Assembly (NCBI GenBank): GCA_029962745.1
Contig: CM057162.1
Location: 11,378,123-11,442,122, forward strand
DNA: 64,000 bases
Origin: Echinometra lucunter
Lineage: Eukaryota; Echinodermata; Echinoidea; Camarodonta; Echinometridae
Direction of reading: 5' to 3'
The translations under genes were made by a program, and so were the position numbers. The notes below the pieces were generated by a model. That model saw only the letters and a list, made by a program, of their open reading frames with translations, was not told where the DNA came from and did no database searches. Of this stretch, positions 22,101 through 31,277 are shown piece after piece (positions within the stretch are counted from its first letter, which is position 1; each line of letters opens with the position of its first letter).

Positions 22101-25100
22101 GTGTTTACAAGCATACCTTATTCTTTTGGCCCCTCCACTTGCAAACATTTCTTTACCCCCTTGTATATTACATTATGTAGATTTGTAAGATGATGCTTTC
22201 TTACTTTGTCAATAAGCTTATTGCACTTCGTGTTTGTATGTTTGCTTGAAAGTGGAATATACTTGAACTGATTGTGTTTCCATCAGGCAATTAACAATAT
22301 TCGAATAGGATGTTTCAGCTTTAATTTGTGCGATGTCTGTCATCTATTTCTACAAAATTTATGGCAACATATATATATCTATGAATAGTAATTTTTAGTA
22401 GTTTACGGCAAAAGGTATTGGAGATTTGGCAAAACTAATCGTGTTACATTCCTAATGCTTCTAATATAATTAGTATATACTTAGTACATATTTGCCATGC
22501 TTTGGTTACCTCATACAGCATAGTTTACAAGTTCTCCCTGTTTTTCATGAATTCATAAGTTTGCAGTTCTGTCAGCATTATCTCTTCCTAAATTTTTAGT
22601 TTTCTTATATGCTCAAAACTCAACCTTTTTAAAAAATCTAATTTGGATGATATTTAATAAAAAAAATTAATTGGTCTGTAATTGATACTCTTGCCTTGTG
22701 TAACTTAAAAAATACTTATTCATGAATGGCCTCTGATAAAAAATGCAGAGTGCAATTTGTGATGATTAATTTTGATTATATCTTTCTGTTTCCAGCTTTA
22801 CCACCCAGTGGCTATGGTAAGTAAAAATACTGATTTTCCACAACAGGTGAATTTAAGTGCCGTTTTTAGGCATTTCATCTATGTTGTTGTGTGAAAGAAC
22901 GTGTCCGGAACGCAAAATACAAAAATGTAAAATTCAAAATATCTATTTTGACATAATGGAATAGAATTTTTTCAAAAAGATCATGCCACAAGAAGGTTGT
23001 ATATCAATGTACAAGGTCTACATGCTTCCCATGAAATAATCAGTCGTTGTCTAAAAAAATTTGATTTTCAATGAGTTTCCATTTTGCATTTCAGACGTGT
23101 TCTTTCGCACAACACCATAAAGATAAGATGCCTTAAAGGCATTGGTTAACATCGTTATGATTTTAAAAAATCTTGTTTTGTTACTTGAAAATGGGATAAA
23201 CATAAGGGTTATAGTGTAAAAATACCAATCTGAAAGTTTCAAAGTATAATATCCACAGGAAGTATTTTTAAATATAAAAAATGTGAACCAATGTTTGAAA
23301 AATATACGAGGGTCGGTTGCACAGAATAGACATAAGGAGTGCGCATGCGTGTATGACTCACCTTACCGTACTGTGTGTATTGGCGTATCACGCGGCGGGA
23401 GGCACATAACGGCATTTTCAAATTCAAGCAAAGTAGTCCTCTTAGTGATTATCTCGTGATACGAAGGATAATAACATTGCCGTTTGCGTCTAACTTACAC
23501 TTTTTCACTCCAAATTATGGTTGGTTTCAGGGGTTTTTGAGTACAAATACAAGTACTCATACACATGTTTCATCTTAGTTTGAGAATTTTTTAAATCAGC
23601 TACTCACAAAGTTAGCCAATGCCTTTAAGAATGTTTATGACTATGACAGTATCTATTGGTCGATTTGTTAGTTTTGATTATCTATTACTTATGTCTCGTG
23701 GCATACAAACTTGATCTGCTAATAACATTTTAATGCATCTTAGTAATGATGATATCGGAAATTTTAATGATAATAGTAGTAATGATGATAGTGACATTTT
23801 CCTCATCTGTGCCTGAATGCACTTAACCCATTGACTACTAAATTCTCTAAATTAGAGTAGGTTAAATACAGTGCACACCGGGTTTGAGAAGGCTAAGGGT
23901 TAATCTACCCATTAAGCCCACCGCACACTATTTGATTCGACTGCAACCCGATTTTCAAACAAATGGCATTTAGCATTGAATATAAAAGTTTAAACAAGTA
24001 AAATTATCTTATTTGAAGTTCAGAATAATTATAGGAATACTAAAATCGAAATTTTGGTTAACTGCAAGCCTTGTGGTTTGAGTAAAGGCCAAATCGGCTT
24101 CAAATCGTAGCTGATCGCAAGATTGCTATGACGTCACTACAATTTGGAAGTGAGTTAGCTTTTATTCCTACAGGGAGGCTTGCACAAGCCTGGAATTTTT
24201 ATTTTTGTATTCATACGACTATTCAAAACTTTGATCATAAAGATTTCACATGTATAAATGTTCATATCAAATGCTATGACAAGCTTTTCCAAAATCGGAT
24301 CGCAGACAGATCGTAGAGTGTGCGGCGGGCTTTAGGTGCATGAGCATCAATCACGGGGTCTTTACCCATTCGGTCATTATTTCCGTCCGGGAGAAGAAGT
24401 ACAGCTAGTAGTATTTATTTTTCAATTGCGGACTGAGGGATGATATTATGGCATTTACGTTTTTTACATTTACTGTGTCAGCCTCAAAATATCAGAATGA
24501 TTTGCCACTTAGAATCAGACAACATTCACTACTGCTTTCAGGAAGGCATTGAAAACACATTTTCTTGCAGTTTGTAGTTTTAAGATCATTTATTTGTTTT
24601 AATTCTGTTATTGCATATACTTACTCAATCTAATTTATTTTAAGTGCTTTGGGCCTACGGAAAAAAGTGTGGTACAAGTACTAAGTAATAATAATAAAAA
24701 TAATAATGATAATAACAATAATAATAATATTAATAATGATGATAATGATGATGATACTGATGATAATAATAATAGTAGTAGTAATGTAACATGACTTGCA
24801 GTCACATGTTACTTGTAAATTTCACACAAATATAATACATACTTTCATCAACTCCTCTCTCACCAGGGATTACAGTCAAGAATGAAAATGGACTCATCAC
24901 TTTGACCTCTAACCCCGAAATTGACTACTCGGAAGAAATCAGATTCAAGATTGAGACCAATGCTGATGGTTATTGCAACCCATCGAGTCGTTCCTATCAA
25001 GCTGACGGTGCCCCAGTACAGAAGCCGAGCGATCAGGTTGTCACTGTGTCCAGTTTTGGGAGAGGAATGTGCAGTGTCCATGAGACAGTTGATAGTAAGT

Positions 25101-27933
25101 TTTGAGCATGTATGAATACATTTAAGAATGTTTGAATGTATTTTAGAATGGATGAATGCATTTTCCGTTCCAATACAGAAGCCTAGTGATCAGAACTGGA
25201 GAGGAATGTGCAGTGCTTATGAGACAATTGATGGTACATGTATGTATCAAGAATGTACTGTATGAATGCATTTGGGAAAGAATGAATGCATTTCAGGATG
25301 TATGAGTGCGCTCTTTGTCCAAGTTTAGAAGTCTAGCTAATAGATTGTTAATGTGTGCAGTTTTGTGAGAGGAATGTTTAGTGTTGGGAGACAGTTGATA
25401 GTTTAAAATGAATGAATGAATGTATATCATGAAGTAGGAATGCATTCTATGTCCCGGTACAAAGCCTAGCCATCTCGTTGTCATGGTGTCTAGTTCAGGG
25501 GGAGAAATGTGCAAGGTTTGGGAGACAATTGATAGCAAGTATTAGAATATACGTGTCTGAATACATTTGAGAATGTATGATTGCATTTCAGGATGTACGA
25601 ATGCAGTCTTTGATTTGAATGTCCTCCCTAAAGTTTTATATTTTTAAAGCTTAGATTGCAGTCAGTGATTGTATTCCTGCCTCTGTAAACATTTTTATTG
25701 TTCACCTAATATTCTCTCAAAATAAAACAATGAAAGACAAAACAAAATAAAACACAAAATCCGTGACTATCAATAACTGTCAAGTTTTGTGTTTTTTTGT
25801 TTTACAGTGGCAAATTTTAGTCAGAGTAATGGACCATCTTCAACCATGATGGGTGCAATCATTGGAGCCATTATATTTATAGCCTTGATACTAGTCATCA
25901 TAGTACTTGTGAGGAGGAATCACGATAGAAAACATAAAGGTGAGTATTTGCATTCAAATTTTTCTCTTAAAATGGAACCTTGCTTTTTAGAAAAGAGTCA
26001 TTTTGACCAAAAAATGGCATTATTCATCTTCTTGCATCAAAGGCCTGTTTTATAAGGAGTTGCTGTAAATCTAGATTGATTGCAAACCCTCCAGTCAATT
26101 ACAAACTAAATAACTCCTGTCTCTTCCCTTGCAGTCAATGTGAATTTGTGGTTGATTTGAATTGATAGCAAAGTTCTATTTAACAGATGAGACTGTGCTC
26201 TCAAGAGCAATATAAAACCATGCATTACAGTAATTCAAAGAATTGAAATACTGAAACTACCTTGTAATGAGTTTCGGTTGTTGTGACATTGTCCTTTACC
26301 ATTGGCTTTAGGATGGCTTCTTATTGGTTGTTAATATTGTTTCAATTGTGGCTTTGCAGGTTAGGGGATGTGGAGATGGGAAAATGAGATTGCAGAATGG
26401 AAAAAAAAGATAAAGGGTATGGGGTGGAATATGAATAGAATGGGGAGAATCAGGTTCTAACTGATGACATTACATGTGCATGTGTATATGTAGCAGGATT
26501 TATACACTGATCTATAAAGAATGTATGAATAGCAATCAGTGTTGTTTGTAGTTTTTTTATTTGTGAAGGAAGCACCACGTATGCAGCTGATCGTCATTTC
26601 AAAAGGTTCATCTGTATTCTCATTTTCTTTTCTATCCCAGCAGCCAAACTTGAACAGCCATCAATAAGGTAAGAGTGAAATCCTTCTCATTTTCTCTCTC
26701 TGTTACCGTACGTGACATTTTCTTAAAGGTTATGTACAGTCTGGGTAGGCCCTCAAAATTCCTTCATCAGATTTTTCTGCTCTTAGATGCTAAAGAGCAA
26801 GATATTAGCAGAACTGAGATGCTGTTATTTTTTTTTCTTCTCAAGTTGAACATGACTGGCAAAACATAGTACAGATTCATGGGACGTAAGTCTGTGATAA
26901 CGTCTAGGTGCATCCACTCATTAGCACATGTATAAACTCATGACGGTTCTGTGTACATGTAAGCGTAATGGAGTGTTGTGATTGTTGTATGGGGATCCAT
27001 CAGGGAGCGATCGTTTGGACCTGAGAGTCAGCCCTAATATTATAAGCTTGGTGAGTTCAGCTAGTTCTTGTTGATTTTTCTGTTCCTGTTCGATCTGGTT
27101 CTGAGGATCTGCCAACAAACAGCCAGGCTAGCTCTTTCCTCAGTGGTATTGAGAGCTATGAATTCATCTAATCATGTTGATTTTTCTGTTCGTATTAGAT
27201 CGGGACCTGAGGGTCAGCCAACAAACGGCTAAGCTAGGTCCTTCCTTAGCAGTATTACGAGCTCTGTGAATTCAACTAATCATGTTGACTTTACTGTTCT
27301 TTTTAAATCAAGACCGGAGGATTGGCCAACAAACGGCCAGACTTGGTCTTTCCTTAGTGTTAAGGTGCGTTCAGATATGATGCGACTTTGTGCCCCCACA
27401 TTGTACTGCCATGTTTTTTGTGTACACGTCAATTGGGTAAGGGGCAACAAAAAAATGTCGCCGAGGTAGGACACATTTTGGTGTGCTGCCTGGCTGCAAA
27501 AAATGCGCACCAATCAAATTCCTGCAAAGTTAGCGCAAAAATTGTTGTCATGAGATTGTTTGCCCAAGTTTTGACAAAGTTCCATCTTATTTGAGAGTTG
27601 ACCCGTTAATGCACATTCATTAACATAAGTGGCGGCACAAAGTCGCATCATATCTTAACACAAAAAATGTGCCGGCACAATGTGGCTGCACAAAGTCGCA
27701 TTATATCTGAACGCACCTTTTTGAGAATTCTATGAATTCATTTAATCATGTTGACTTTTCTGTTCTTATTAGATTGGGACCTGAGGGTCAACCAACAGAC
27801 AGCCAGGCTAGGTCTTTCTTTAGTGGTATTGAGAGCTCTATGAATTCAACTAATCATGTTGATTTTTCTGTTCTTATTAGATCGGGACCCGAGGGTCAAC
27901 CAACAAACGGCCAGGCTAGGTCTTTCCTTAGTG
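8702..27933 (+). CDS. Nephrin-like Ig/FN3 transmembrane receptor (gene-level, partial)
   Basis: Exons 8702-9046, 9804-10142, 10786-11118, 12519-12827, 13541-13657, 16345-16545, 17202-17489, 18390-18701, 21002-21163, 21721-21846, 22796-22816, 24867-25094, 25808-25939 and 26641-26668, then a mini-exon at 27773 or 27881. Nearly all introns are phase 1, the usual rule for extracellular modular proteins. Domain order is seven Ig, one FN3, an unrecognised module, one membrane span and a short tail, type I topology. The FN3 motif WQPGFDGG followed by Q.F resembles the single FN3 of nephrin; nephrin has eight Ig plus one FN3, so one Ig and the signal peptide may lie in the gap at 7600-8099. Likely a cell-cell adhesion receptor. 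Kirrel/NCAM-type proteins are alternatives. The 3' end is not identified. Confidence 0.75.
9804..10142 (+). CDS. Receptor exon B: Ig domain 2
   Basis: 339 bp, phase 1/1. Opens with VPPVSLKL, typical of a strand at an Ig boundary. Core residues: YTFTCATQPG (first Cys), LEWTST (Trp), LTSVTCEATH (second Cys). CD80-like C2-type appearance, as in nephrin and kirrel families. Confidence 0.9.
10786..11118 (+). CDS. Receptor exon C: Ig domain 3
   Basis: 333 bp, phase 1/1. Core residues: SSTITCQSLG (first Cys), ITWYLNGVPV (Trp), VLRCQAETFG (second Cys). Acceptor tcatctag, donor gtatgt. Confidence 0.9.
12519..12827 (+). CDS. Receptor exon D: Ig domain 4 (CD80-like C2)
   Basis: 309 bp, phase 1/1. Begins PPDPPVITGIP, the boundary motif common in nephrin/kirrel Ig domains. 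Core: TSISCQADNG (first Cys), TFQWFIGN (Trp), LALQCNVIHD (second Cys). Donor T|gtaagt. Confidence 0.9.
12896..13164. repeat. (GAT)n microsatellites
   Basis: Two blocks, about 12896-13000 (GAT/GGT mixed) and 13092-13164 (pure GAT, about 24 units), each preceded by a copy of gtaagttt(t)...gggatgggagaaca...tgttattttt, so the start of the intron after exon D is itself duplicated. Confidence 0.85.
13541..13657 (+). CDS. Receptor exon E: Ig domain 5, first half
   Basis: 117 bp, phase 1/1. Encodes the front half of an Ig fold: VMVCRSG (first Cys) and LVWTK (Trp). Two extra Cys (YCPTT, TVCPE) lie before the fold's own first Cys. The domain is split by a 2.7-kb intron and completed by exon F. Confidence 0.82.
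13943..14169. mobile_element. TTAA-flanked MITE with long inverted repeat
   Basis: Left TTAAAACCTTGTATCTCAAA and right (reverse complement) TTAAAAGCTTGTATCTCAAA form a near-perfect inverted repeat of over 40 bp. Its right TTAA is shared with the next element at 14166. Confidence 0.75.
14166..14572. mobile_element. TTAA-flanked MITE, family 1 relative
   Basis: TIRs TTAA-CCCATAGAGGTACAG and (reverse complement) TTAA-CCCATAGCAGTACAG. The body is a diverged relative of family 1 (acatgagcagaaagag, aaattggcaat). Confidence 0.78.
15005..15301. mobile_element. TTAA-flanked MITE, family 4
   Basis: Left TTAA-AGGGAAAGTCC, right (reverse complement) TTAA-AAGCAAAAGTCC; imperfect TIRs, TTAA at both ends, single copy here. 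Confidence 0.6.
15417..15799. mobile_element. TTAA-flanked MITE, family 2, copy 1 (reversed)
   Basis: Left TTAA-AGGGAATGGCTAAC, right GTTAGCCAATGCCT-TTAA. Body holds the GC-rich cctcccgccgcgtgatacgc block shared with the copies at 23133 and 37624, in opposite orientation. Confidence 0.82.
16345..16545 (+). CDS. Receptor exon F: Ig domain 5, second half, Cys-rich end
   Basis: 201 bp, phase 1/1. Contains the D.Y...F.C motif of the F strand (DDYEQSFMCC) followed by a run with five cysteines in about 18 residues (CCTTVSPSCDLTVCSEPC). The density of Cys suggests extra disulfides, perhaps with the surplus Cys of exon E. Confidence 0.82.
16758..16870 (+). mobile_element. tRNA-derived SINE head
   Basis: RNA polymerase III A-box-like gtggctcagtggtagagc (16768-16785) and B-box-like ggttcaaaacc (16811-16821); the anticodon-loop position reads ctcttaa, closest to tRNA-Lys. 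The downstream taatgccctttggtaagg tract matches the SINE body at 55120-55440. Confidence 0.7.
17202..17489 (+). CDS. Receptor exon G: Ig domain 6 (I-set)
   Basis: 288 bp, phase 1/1. Textbook I-set residues: LEFTCRAKGNPRP (first Cys), LTWVK (Trp), DHAGMYRCIANN (D.G.Y.C.A.N). Acceptor tctctcag, donor gtaagt. Confidence 0.93.
18390..18701 (+). CDS. Receptor exon H: Ig domain 7 (I-set)
   Basis: 312 bp, phase 1/1. Core: TSLTCIVKGNPTPEVTWER (first Cys, Trp) and DHGNYTCTAQSAKG (second Cys). Last Ig before the FN3 domain, at the membrane-proximal end of the Ig stack. Confidence 0.93.
18779..19121. mobile_element. TTAA-flanked MITE, family 3
   Basis: Left TTAA-AGACGCTCTGTCGTGGGC, right (reverse complement) TTAA-AGACATTCAGTCGTGGGC, then shared ttcatgggga: TIR of about 30 bp. 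Confidence 0.8.
20013..20492. mobile_element. TTAA-bounded element inside fold-back
   Basis: TTAA-AGGGGGTACC at the left and GTAATCACT-TTAA at the right, short weak TIR. Contains repeated gggtacccacttttacgtca. Call depends on the TTAA borders and the neighbour. Confidence 0.45.
20489..20711. mobile_element. TTAA-flanked MITE inside fold-back
   Basis: Left TTAA-CTATAACCAGCCATTCATG, right (reverse complement) TTAA-CTATAGTTGGCCATTCATG. Inner parts (gtctctcaagggatgtgaaa / tatgagagacccgtgtcaa) are also inverted. Confidence 0.7.
21002..21163 (+). CDS. Receptor exon I: FN3 domain, first half
   Basis: 162 bp, phase 1/1. The acceptor chosen is the weak attaaaaacag at 21001, since it gives KPDPPTSLRI, the usual FN3 opening, and keeps phase. 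The stronger-looking ctcag at 21029 would create a stop with the preceding T. Contains VSWQPGFDGG, closely resembling the FN3 of nephrin (W.PGFDGG..Q.F). Confidence 0.85.
21721..21846 (+). CDS. Receptor exon J: FN3 domain, second half
   Basis: 126 bp, phase 1/1. Encodes LEAFSWYSISVCAVNTNGKS, the L.....Y...V.A.N..G.S signature that closes an FN3 fold. Split FN3 domains with phase-1 borders are common in adhesion receptors. Confidence 0.88.
22796..22816 (+). CDS. Receptor exon K: 21-nt micro-exon
   Basis: Twenty-one nucleotides between tttccag and gtaagt, phase 1/1, adding PLPPSGY. Strong sites on both sides and matching phase support it. Because it is a multiple of three, it could be skipped without shifting frame. 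Confidence 0.7.
23133..23628. mobile_element. TTAA-flanked MITE, family 2, copy 2
   Basis: TTAA-AGGCATTGGTTAAC ... GTTAGCCAATGCCT-TTAA, 18-bp termini with one mismatch. Holds cacgcggcgggaggcacat. Nearly intact. Confidence 0.88.
23824..23903. repeat. Short TTAACCC...GGGTTAA element
   Basis: 80 bp from TTAACCCATTGACTAC to GGCTAAGGGTTAA. Likely a minimal TTAA-type derivative; a similar 93-bp unit lies at 37401-37493. Confidence 0.4.
24480..24785 (+). mobile_element. LINE 3' fragment with (ATA/ATG)n tail
   Basis: Reads NDLPLRIRQHS then, after a frame change, FRKALKTHFL, a non-LTR reverse transcriptase end, followed by tail and a long AT-rich trinucleotide run (24685-24785). Confidence 0.6.
24867..25094 (+). 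CDS. Receptor exon L: juxtamembrane module, unrecognised
   Basis: 228 bp, phase 1/1, acceptor ctcaccag, donor gtaagt. Encodes 76 residues of beta-rich character (GITVKNENGLITL) with two Cys (DGYCNPSS and GRGMCSVHE). It sits between FN3 and the membrane span. I do not recognise the fold; a diverged FN3 is possible. Three decayed copies of its 3' end follow at 25170-25534. Confidence 0.82.
25170..25534 (+). pseudogene. Three decayed copies of receptor exon L 3' end
   Basis: Copies end near 25233, 25400 and 25534, each repeating the cag-aag-cc(t/g)-ag...gagacaattgat tract with a degenerate donor (gtacat, gtttaa, gcaagt). Stops such as TAG interrupt them. Between copies run gaatgtatgaatgca-type repeats. 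Confidence 0.75.
25808..25939 (+). CDS. Receptor exon M: transmembrane segment
   Basis: 132 bp, phase 1/1. A run of about 24 hydrophobic residues (MMGAIIGAIIFIALILVII and on) is followed at once by RRNHDRKHK, a positive stop-transfer cluster, giving type I orientation with the tail in the cytoplasm. Confidence 0.93.
26641..26668 (+). CDS. Receptor exon N: 28-nt cytoplasmic exon with NAGNAG acceptor
   Basis: Acceptor region cccagcag offers two AGs three bases apart, so the exon starts at 26641 or 26644 and includes or drops one residue (AAKLEQPSI versus AKLEQPSI). Ends in phase 2 (AG), which fits the A that opens the downstream mini-exons. Donor gtaaga. Confidence 0.65.
27362..27719. mobile_element. 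MITE with AAGGTGCGTTCAGATAT termini
   Basis: TIR of more than 40 bp: aaggtgcgttcagatatgat and (reverse complement) aaggtgcgttcagatataat. Inserted at the donor edge of mini-exon copy 3. A second internal gcggcacaaagtcgcatcat half-site lies near 27630. Confidence 0.85.
27773..27825 (+). CDS. Receptor mini-exon candidate, array copy 4
   Basis: 53 bp after ttcttattag, ending AGTG|gtattg. Phase 2 from exon N gives AG+A, then GPEGQPTDSQARSFFS. Acceptor good, donor moderate. One of five ~107-bp tandem units, each built as acceptor, mini-exon and donor. Only copies 4 and 5 have both sites and an open frame; 53 bp is not a multiple of three, so the two would be alternatives, not used together. Confidence 0.45.
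27881..27933 (+). CDS. Receptor mini-exon candidate, array copy 5
   Basis: 53 bp after ttcttattag, ending AGTG|gtgggt, the best donor of the array. Reads GPEGQPTNGQARSFLS in the frame set by exon N. It is the likeliest functional copy. No downstream exon was identified in the remaining 4 kb of the contig, so the tail and stop codon are unknown. Confidence 0.5.
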
Positions 27934-29643
27934 GTGGGTATTTTGCATGTACGTGTCACCAGCTCCTCTTCAACACTTTCACTAGCCTTCTGTATGGTAA
28001 CTACTAATCAGACTAGCAACCCTTAACATGCCAGTAGAGCATGCCATGCCCAGTGCTAGCAACTAAACCATATTGTGCTTGGTTTTATACACATGTATGT
28101 CAGATTAGAAAGAAAAGAAATTCCAAAGTGTTGCCAAAAATGTCAATGTAACCTGTGAAAAAAAAAATGCGAGAAGTAAAATACTGATGCGTACACATCT
28201 TTAGAGCTGTATTGCTCTGTTTTTAGTCATTAAAATGAAGCTAGTACCCTAGGACAATCAATAAACACTCAACTGCAATGTTACAATTGCAAGGCTACAT
28301 GAAAATGGCAGAGTGTATACATGGGTGTACCTGAACTTAGCAGTCTATCGTGAACATGAGCATGAATGTGGCAAGTTAAGGGTTAACTCATACATGCAGA
28401 GAAAGAAAAGCACTGGCACACAAGTGATATCACAAACGGGAACATCAGCGTACAGAGTGGTGCTGTATGGCATGCAGATCATATGAACAGGCGCGTTATT
28501 GGAATACCATGTCATATTGAACGCGTTGTGCCCAGAATGTCATGAAACATTTATTACCCAGTGTGCAGAGAATAAAGCTAAGACACACACACATGCTAAA
28601 GTTTTAGCCTTGCACGCATTACAGTATAAAGCAAGAATGAAGAGATGGCAGAAATTAATCCTGCGGTACACTCTGCTGGGTACAAGTTGAAGTATGTGTG
28701 CTTTTAACACTATTCTCTTATTATGCTGTACCAAACATTATTTTAGTTACCAAAGTTTGTTTTTGAAATCGAACATTCACAAGACATAGAAAACTTGAAA
28801 TAAACATTGATGCTTTAAAATTGCTTATTATTTATTACCATTAAAAAAAAAAAGAATGTTCCTTCTTATGCACCAAGGTGTTTTCCTTTCTCTCTGTGTA
28901 CCAGTCAGTAATCAATTATTACCACTTCTACAAAGAATTTGATTTTTAGATTTTCCTGATGGCCTCCACTAGGGAGTACATGTGTAAGGTTGTAAAATGT
29001 AACAGAAGCATAATTGTGTACTATCACAATTTATTTGGTATTCTGTGGAAGATAGTGAGCTACAATTTTCAATAATAACTTGCGATAACTTGGGCGTTAT
29101 TACACTATATATAAATAGTGCATGGTCTATCATGCACTATATTGGATTATGTGCATGACAAATACTAAATTATCACGCGTGCAGTTTTGTTTTACCAAAG
29201 CCGAAGACCAGGGTGAAATAGACCTGCATGAGGAATAACTTAGTATTTGGAGTTCATATAGTCCAGTAATGGTGTATCAATAGCACATGCACTATTTGTT
29301 ATAGTAAATAGACCCCCTGACCTCAGTTTTAGTGTACCAGATTTTAAAGAGTATTTGGGTCGGGCTTTCTCGCTTGCATTTAGGTTTCCTAGCTTTGCTC
29401 AAAAGTGTGCAGCTAAAAACAATGGTAACAGTGGGTATGCGCAGTCCCATACACTTCTGCACGGGCCTAACCACGCAAAAAAGGGTAGTTATAGTGCACA
29501 ATTGTGCAATATAACAAATTTTATGCACATTAAATGATGCAAGTCTAACTAAGTACAGCACGTAGCATGTCGTGTCCAGTGGTTCACAGGTGTCTAGCAC
29601 CCATAAACAGCATTCCTCTGCAGTGTAGAATCTACTGACTACA

Positions 29644-29791
29644 GGGCCCTCTTGCATAAAAAGTCGCGATTAAACGGAACTCAAAAACTTAAACGCAAGT
29701 CCAAAATACTCAATCCTGATTGGGTGAAAATTAAATTGCGTTTGATTTTTTGAGTTGCATTTAATCCCAACTTTTTACGCGCAGAGGGCCC
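29644..29791. mobile_element. MITE with GGGCCCTCTTGCATAAAAAGT termini
   Basis: 148 bp; left gggccctcttgcataaaaag, right ctttttacgcgcagagggccc, with further inverted gcgattaaa/tttaatccc inside. Confidence 0.75.
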
Positions 29792-30460
29792 AGGTCAGAG
29801 AAAAGGAAGGTTCTTAAAGACTTCGGAATACACCTTCCCCTTGGTGATTATGAAATCTTGGGATGATCATCAAGCTCATTAGCCCAAATCCAGGGAGGTA
29901 GTTGAAAGAAATGAAAGGCCTGTCATAAATGAATAAATCATCTGTATTTGATATGTTAAAGTTCTTAATAAAGCCATAGTATGTGTACCATCTCCAAATT
30001 TGTTTATGCACAAATGCACTCCACCATGCGGTGATGCACAAGCTTATTTGATGTAGCACTTACATGTATACCTCACTTCCCACTTCATGCCCCCTCCCCA
30101 CTCCCCCTCCCCTTTCAATTAGACTCTCTTCGGCCAACTTGTGATCTCAGTTTCATGCCCCGGTCCCCTCCCTTCTCTTCTTATCATCAGAGTAGATGTA
30201 CATTGTCTTGTTTTGCTTGTGCAAGCTGATTATGTAATAATGCAGTGTTTTGATTCATATATTAGTGCTGCTTGTGGTCTCTTGTCTTGCACGGGAAATC
30301 GTTTGCCTATTTTATGTGTTGCACAAATACTTCGAATGCTCATACCCTACACGTATATGGTTTAGCATGCAAAAGTGGTGGCATTGCTCTCGTTTTTAAA
30401 ACAGAGACAACAAGAATAAAGCCGAGATTGTATGGAAGCCATTAAACATGGTTCATTGTT

Positions 30461-30884
30461 CATCCAGGATGACCATCTTGGGACAGGAATTATTTGAAGC
30501 CTTATTTCAGAAGATTTACTCCTCCAAATTTGGCAGCATGAGTATTTTCCTTTTACATGTATTGCTGCATTTTGTATGAAAAGGCATGTATCTGAAATGA
30601 TTATAAATTGACAGAAAGTATGTTGAGGAATTAAAACATGGTCAGTGTGTATGGAAAAGCAGTGATTTTGAACATTCCATCACATTGCAAGTCTAAGGAT
30701 TTAAATGCTTATTTCCTTTTAGGAAAAATTTAGCACCAAACGAGAAATACTGCCTGGATGGGCATAGTATGTGTAGATTTTTTTGCTGTTTCTGCTCACG
30801 TATTTCATATGTGTTTTTAATGCTCTGCATCAACAAGGTATTGGGCCAGACCACACAATGTCAATTCTGTCCTGGATGGATTAA
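30461..30884. mobile_element. Family 1 MITE, diverged copy
   Basis: Body matches family 1 reversed (ggacaggaattatttgaagc, gtatctgaaatgattataaa, accaaacgagaaatactg) but both termini have decayed, ending gtcctggatgga-TTAA. Confidence 0.65.
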
Positions 30885-30952
30885 CAAAGTTTGTCTTTGA
30901 AAAGGAACTTTCACAAGATGATAGTGACAGTAAAGCTTGCATGACCTGGGAG

Positions 30953-31277
30953 GTGTTTCATAAAGCTGTTTGTAGAGTTACAAATGACTTTACAAACAAC
31001 TTGAATATGGCAAGCCAAATGTGATTCTCAGTCATTATAGATTGCACCAGCTAAAGGGGCAATCTACAATGATGTAGATTAACATTACTATTTTTACAAA
31101 AAAAATTTATTGCGAATTATATTTTTTGGCCACATTTCGATTGAGACTTTAGAAAATGTATTTACACATTGTTAAAAATTCAAGAAAAACTTTGGGCATC
31201 CCATTTGGCACTTCATATTCAAGTCGTTCGTGAAGTCATGCGTAACTTTACGAACAGCTCTATGAAACACCCCCCAG
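30953..31277. mobile_element. Fold-back element, GTTTCATAAAGCTG type, copy 1
   Basis: Inverted ends of ~75 bp: gtgtttcataaagctgtttg and (reverse complement of the right end) gtgtttcatagagctgttcg, continuing through gacttta(c/a)aaac and gccaaatg. Confidence 0.82.

Larger units (their letters stand above)
19122..24866. other. Intron survey, receptor exons H-L
   Basis: 19122-19971: T-rich, nothing recognised. 20753-21001: nothing. 21164-21720: nothing firm (a small attgaattcaata palindrome at 21416-21427). 21847-22795: pyrimidine-rich start, nothing else. 22817-23132 and 23629-23823: nothing. 23904-24479: an inverted pair around aagcccaccgcacactattt (23936) and gtgtgcggcgggcttta (24317) suggests another ~400-bp MITE. 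Confidence 0.5.
27093..27933 (+). repeat. Five-copy array of acceptor/mini-exon/donor units, period 106-108 bp
   Basis: Units start at 27093, 27199, 27307, 27773 and 27881. Copy 1 lacks the AG acceptor (ttcg); copy 2 has AG but an in-frame TAA and no GT donor; copy 3 lacks AG and its donor is broken by a MITE; copies 4 and 5 are intact. Without the 358-bp MITE the spacing 27307-27773 would be 108 bp. Confidence 0.85.
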
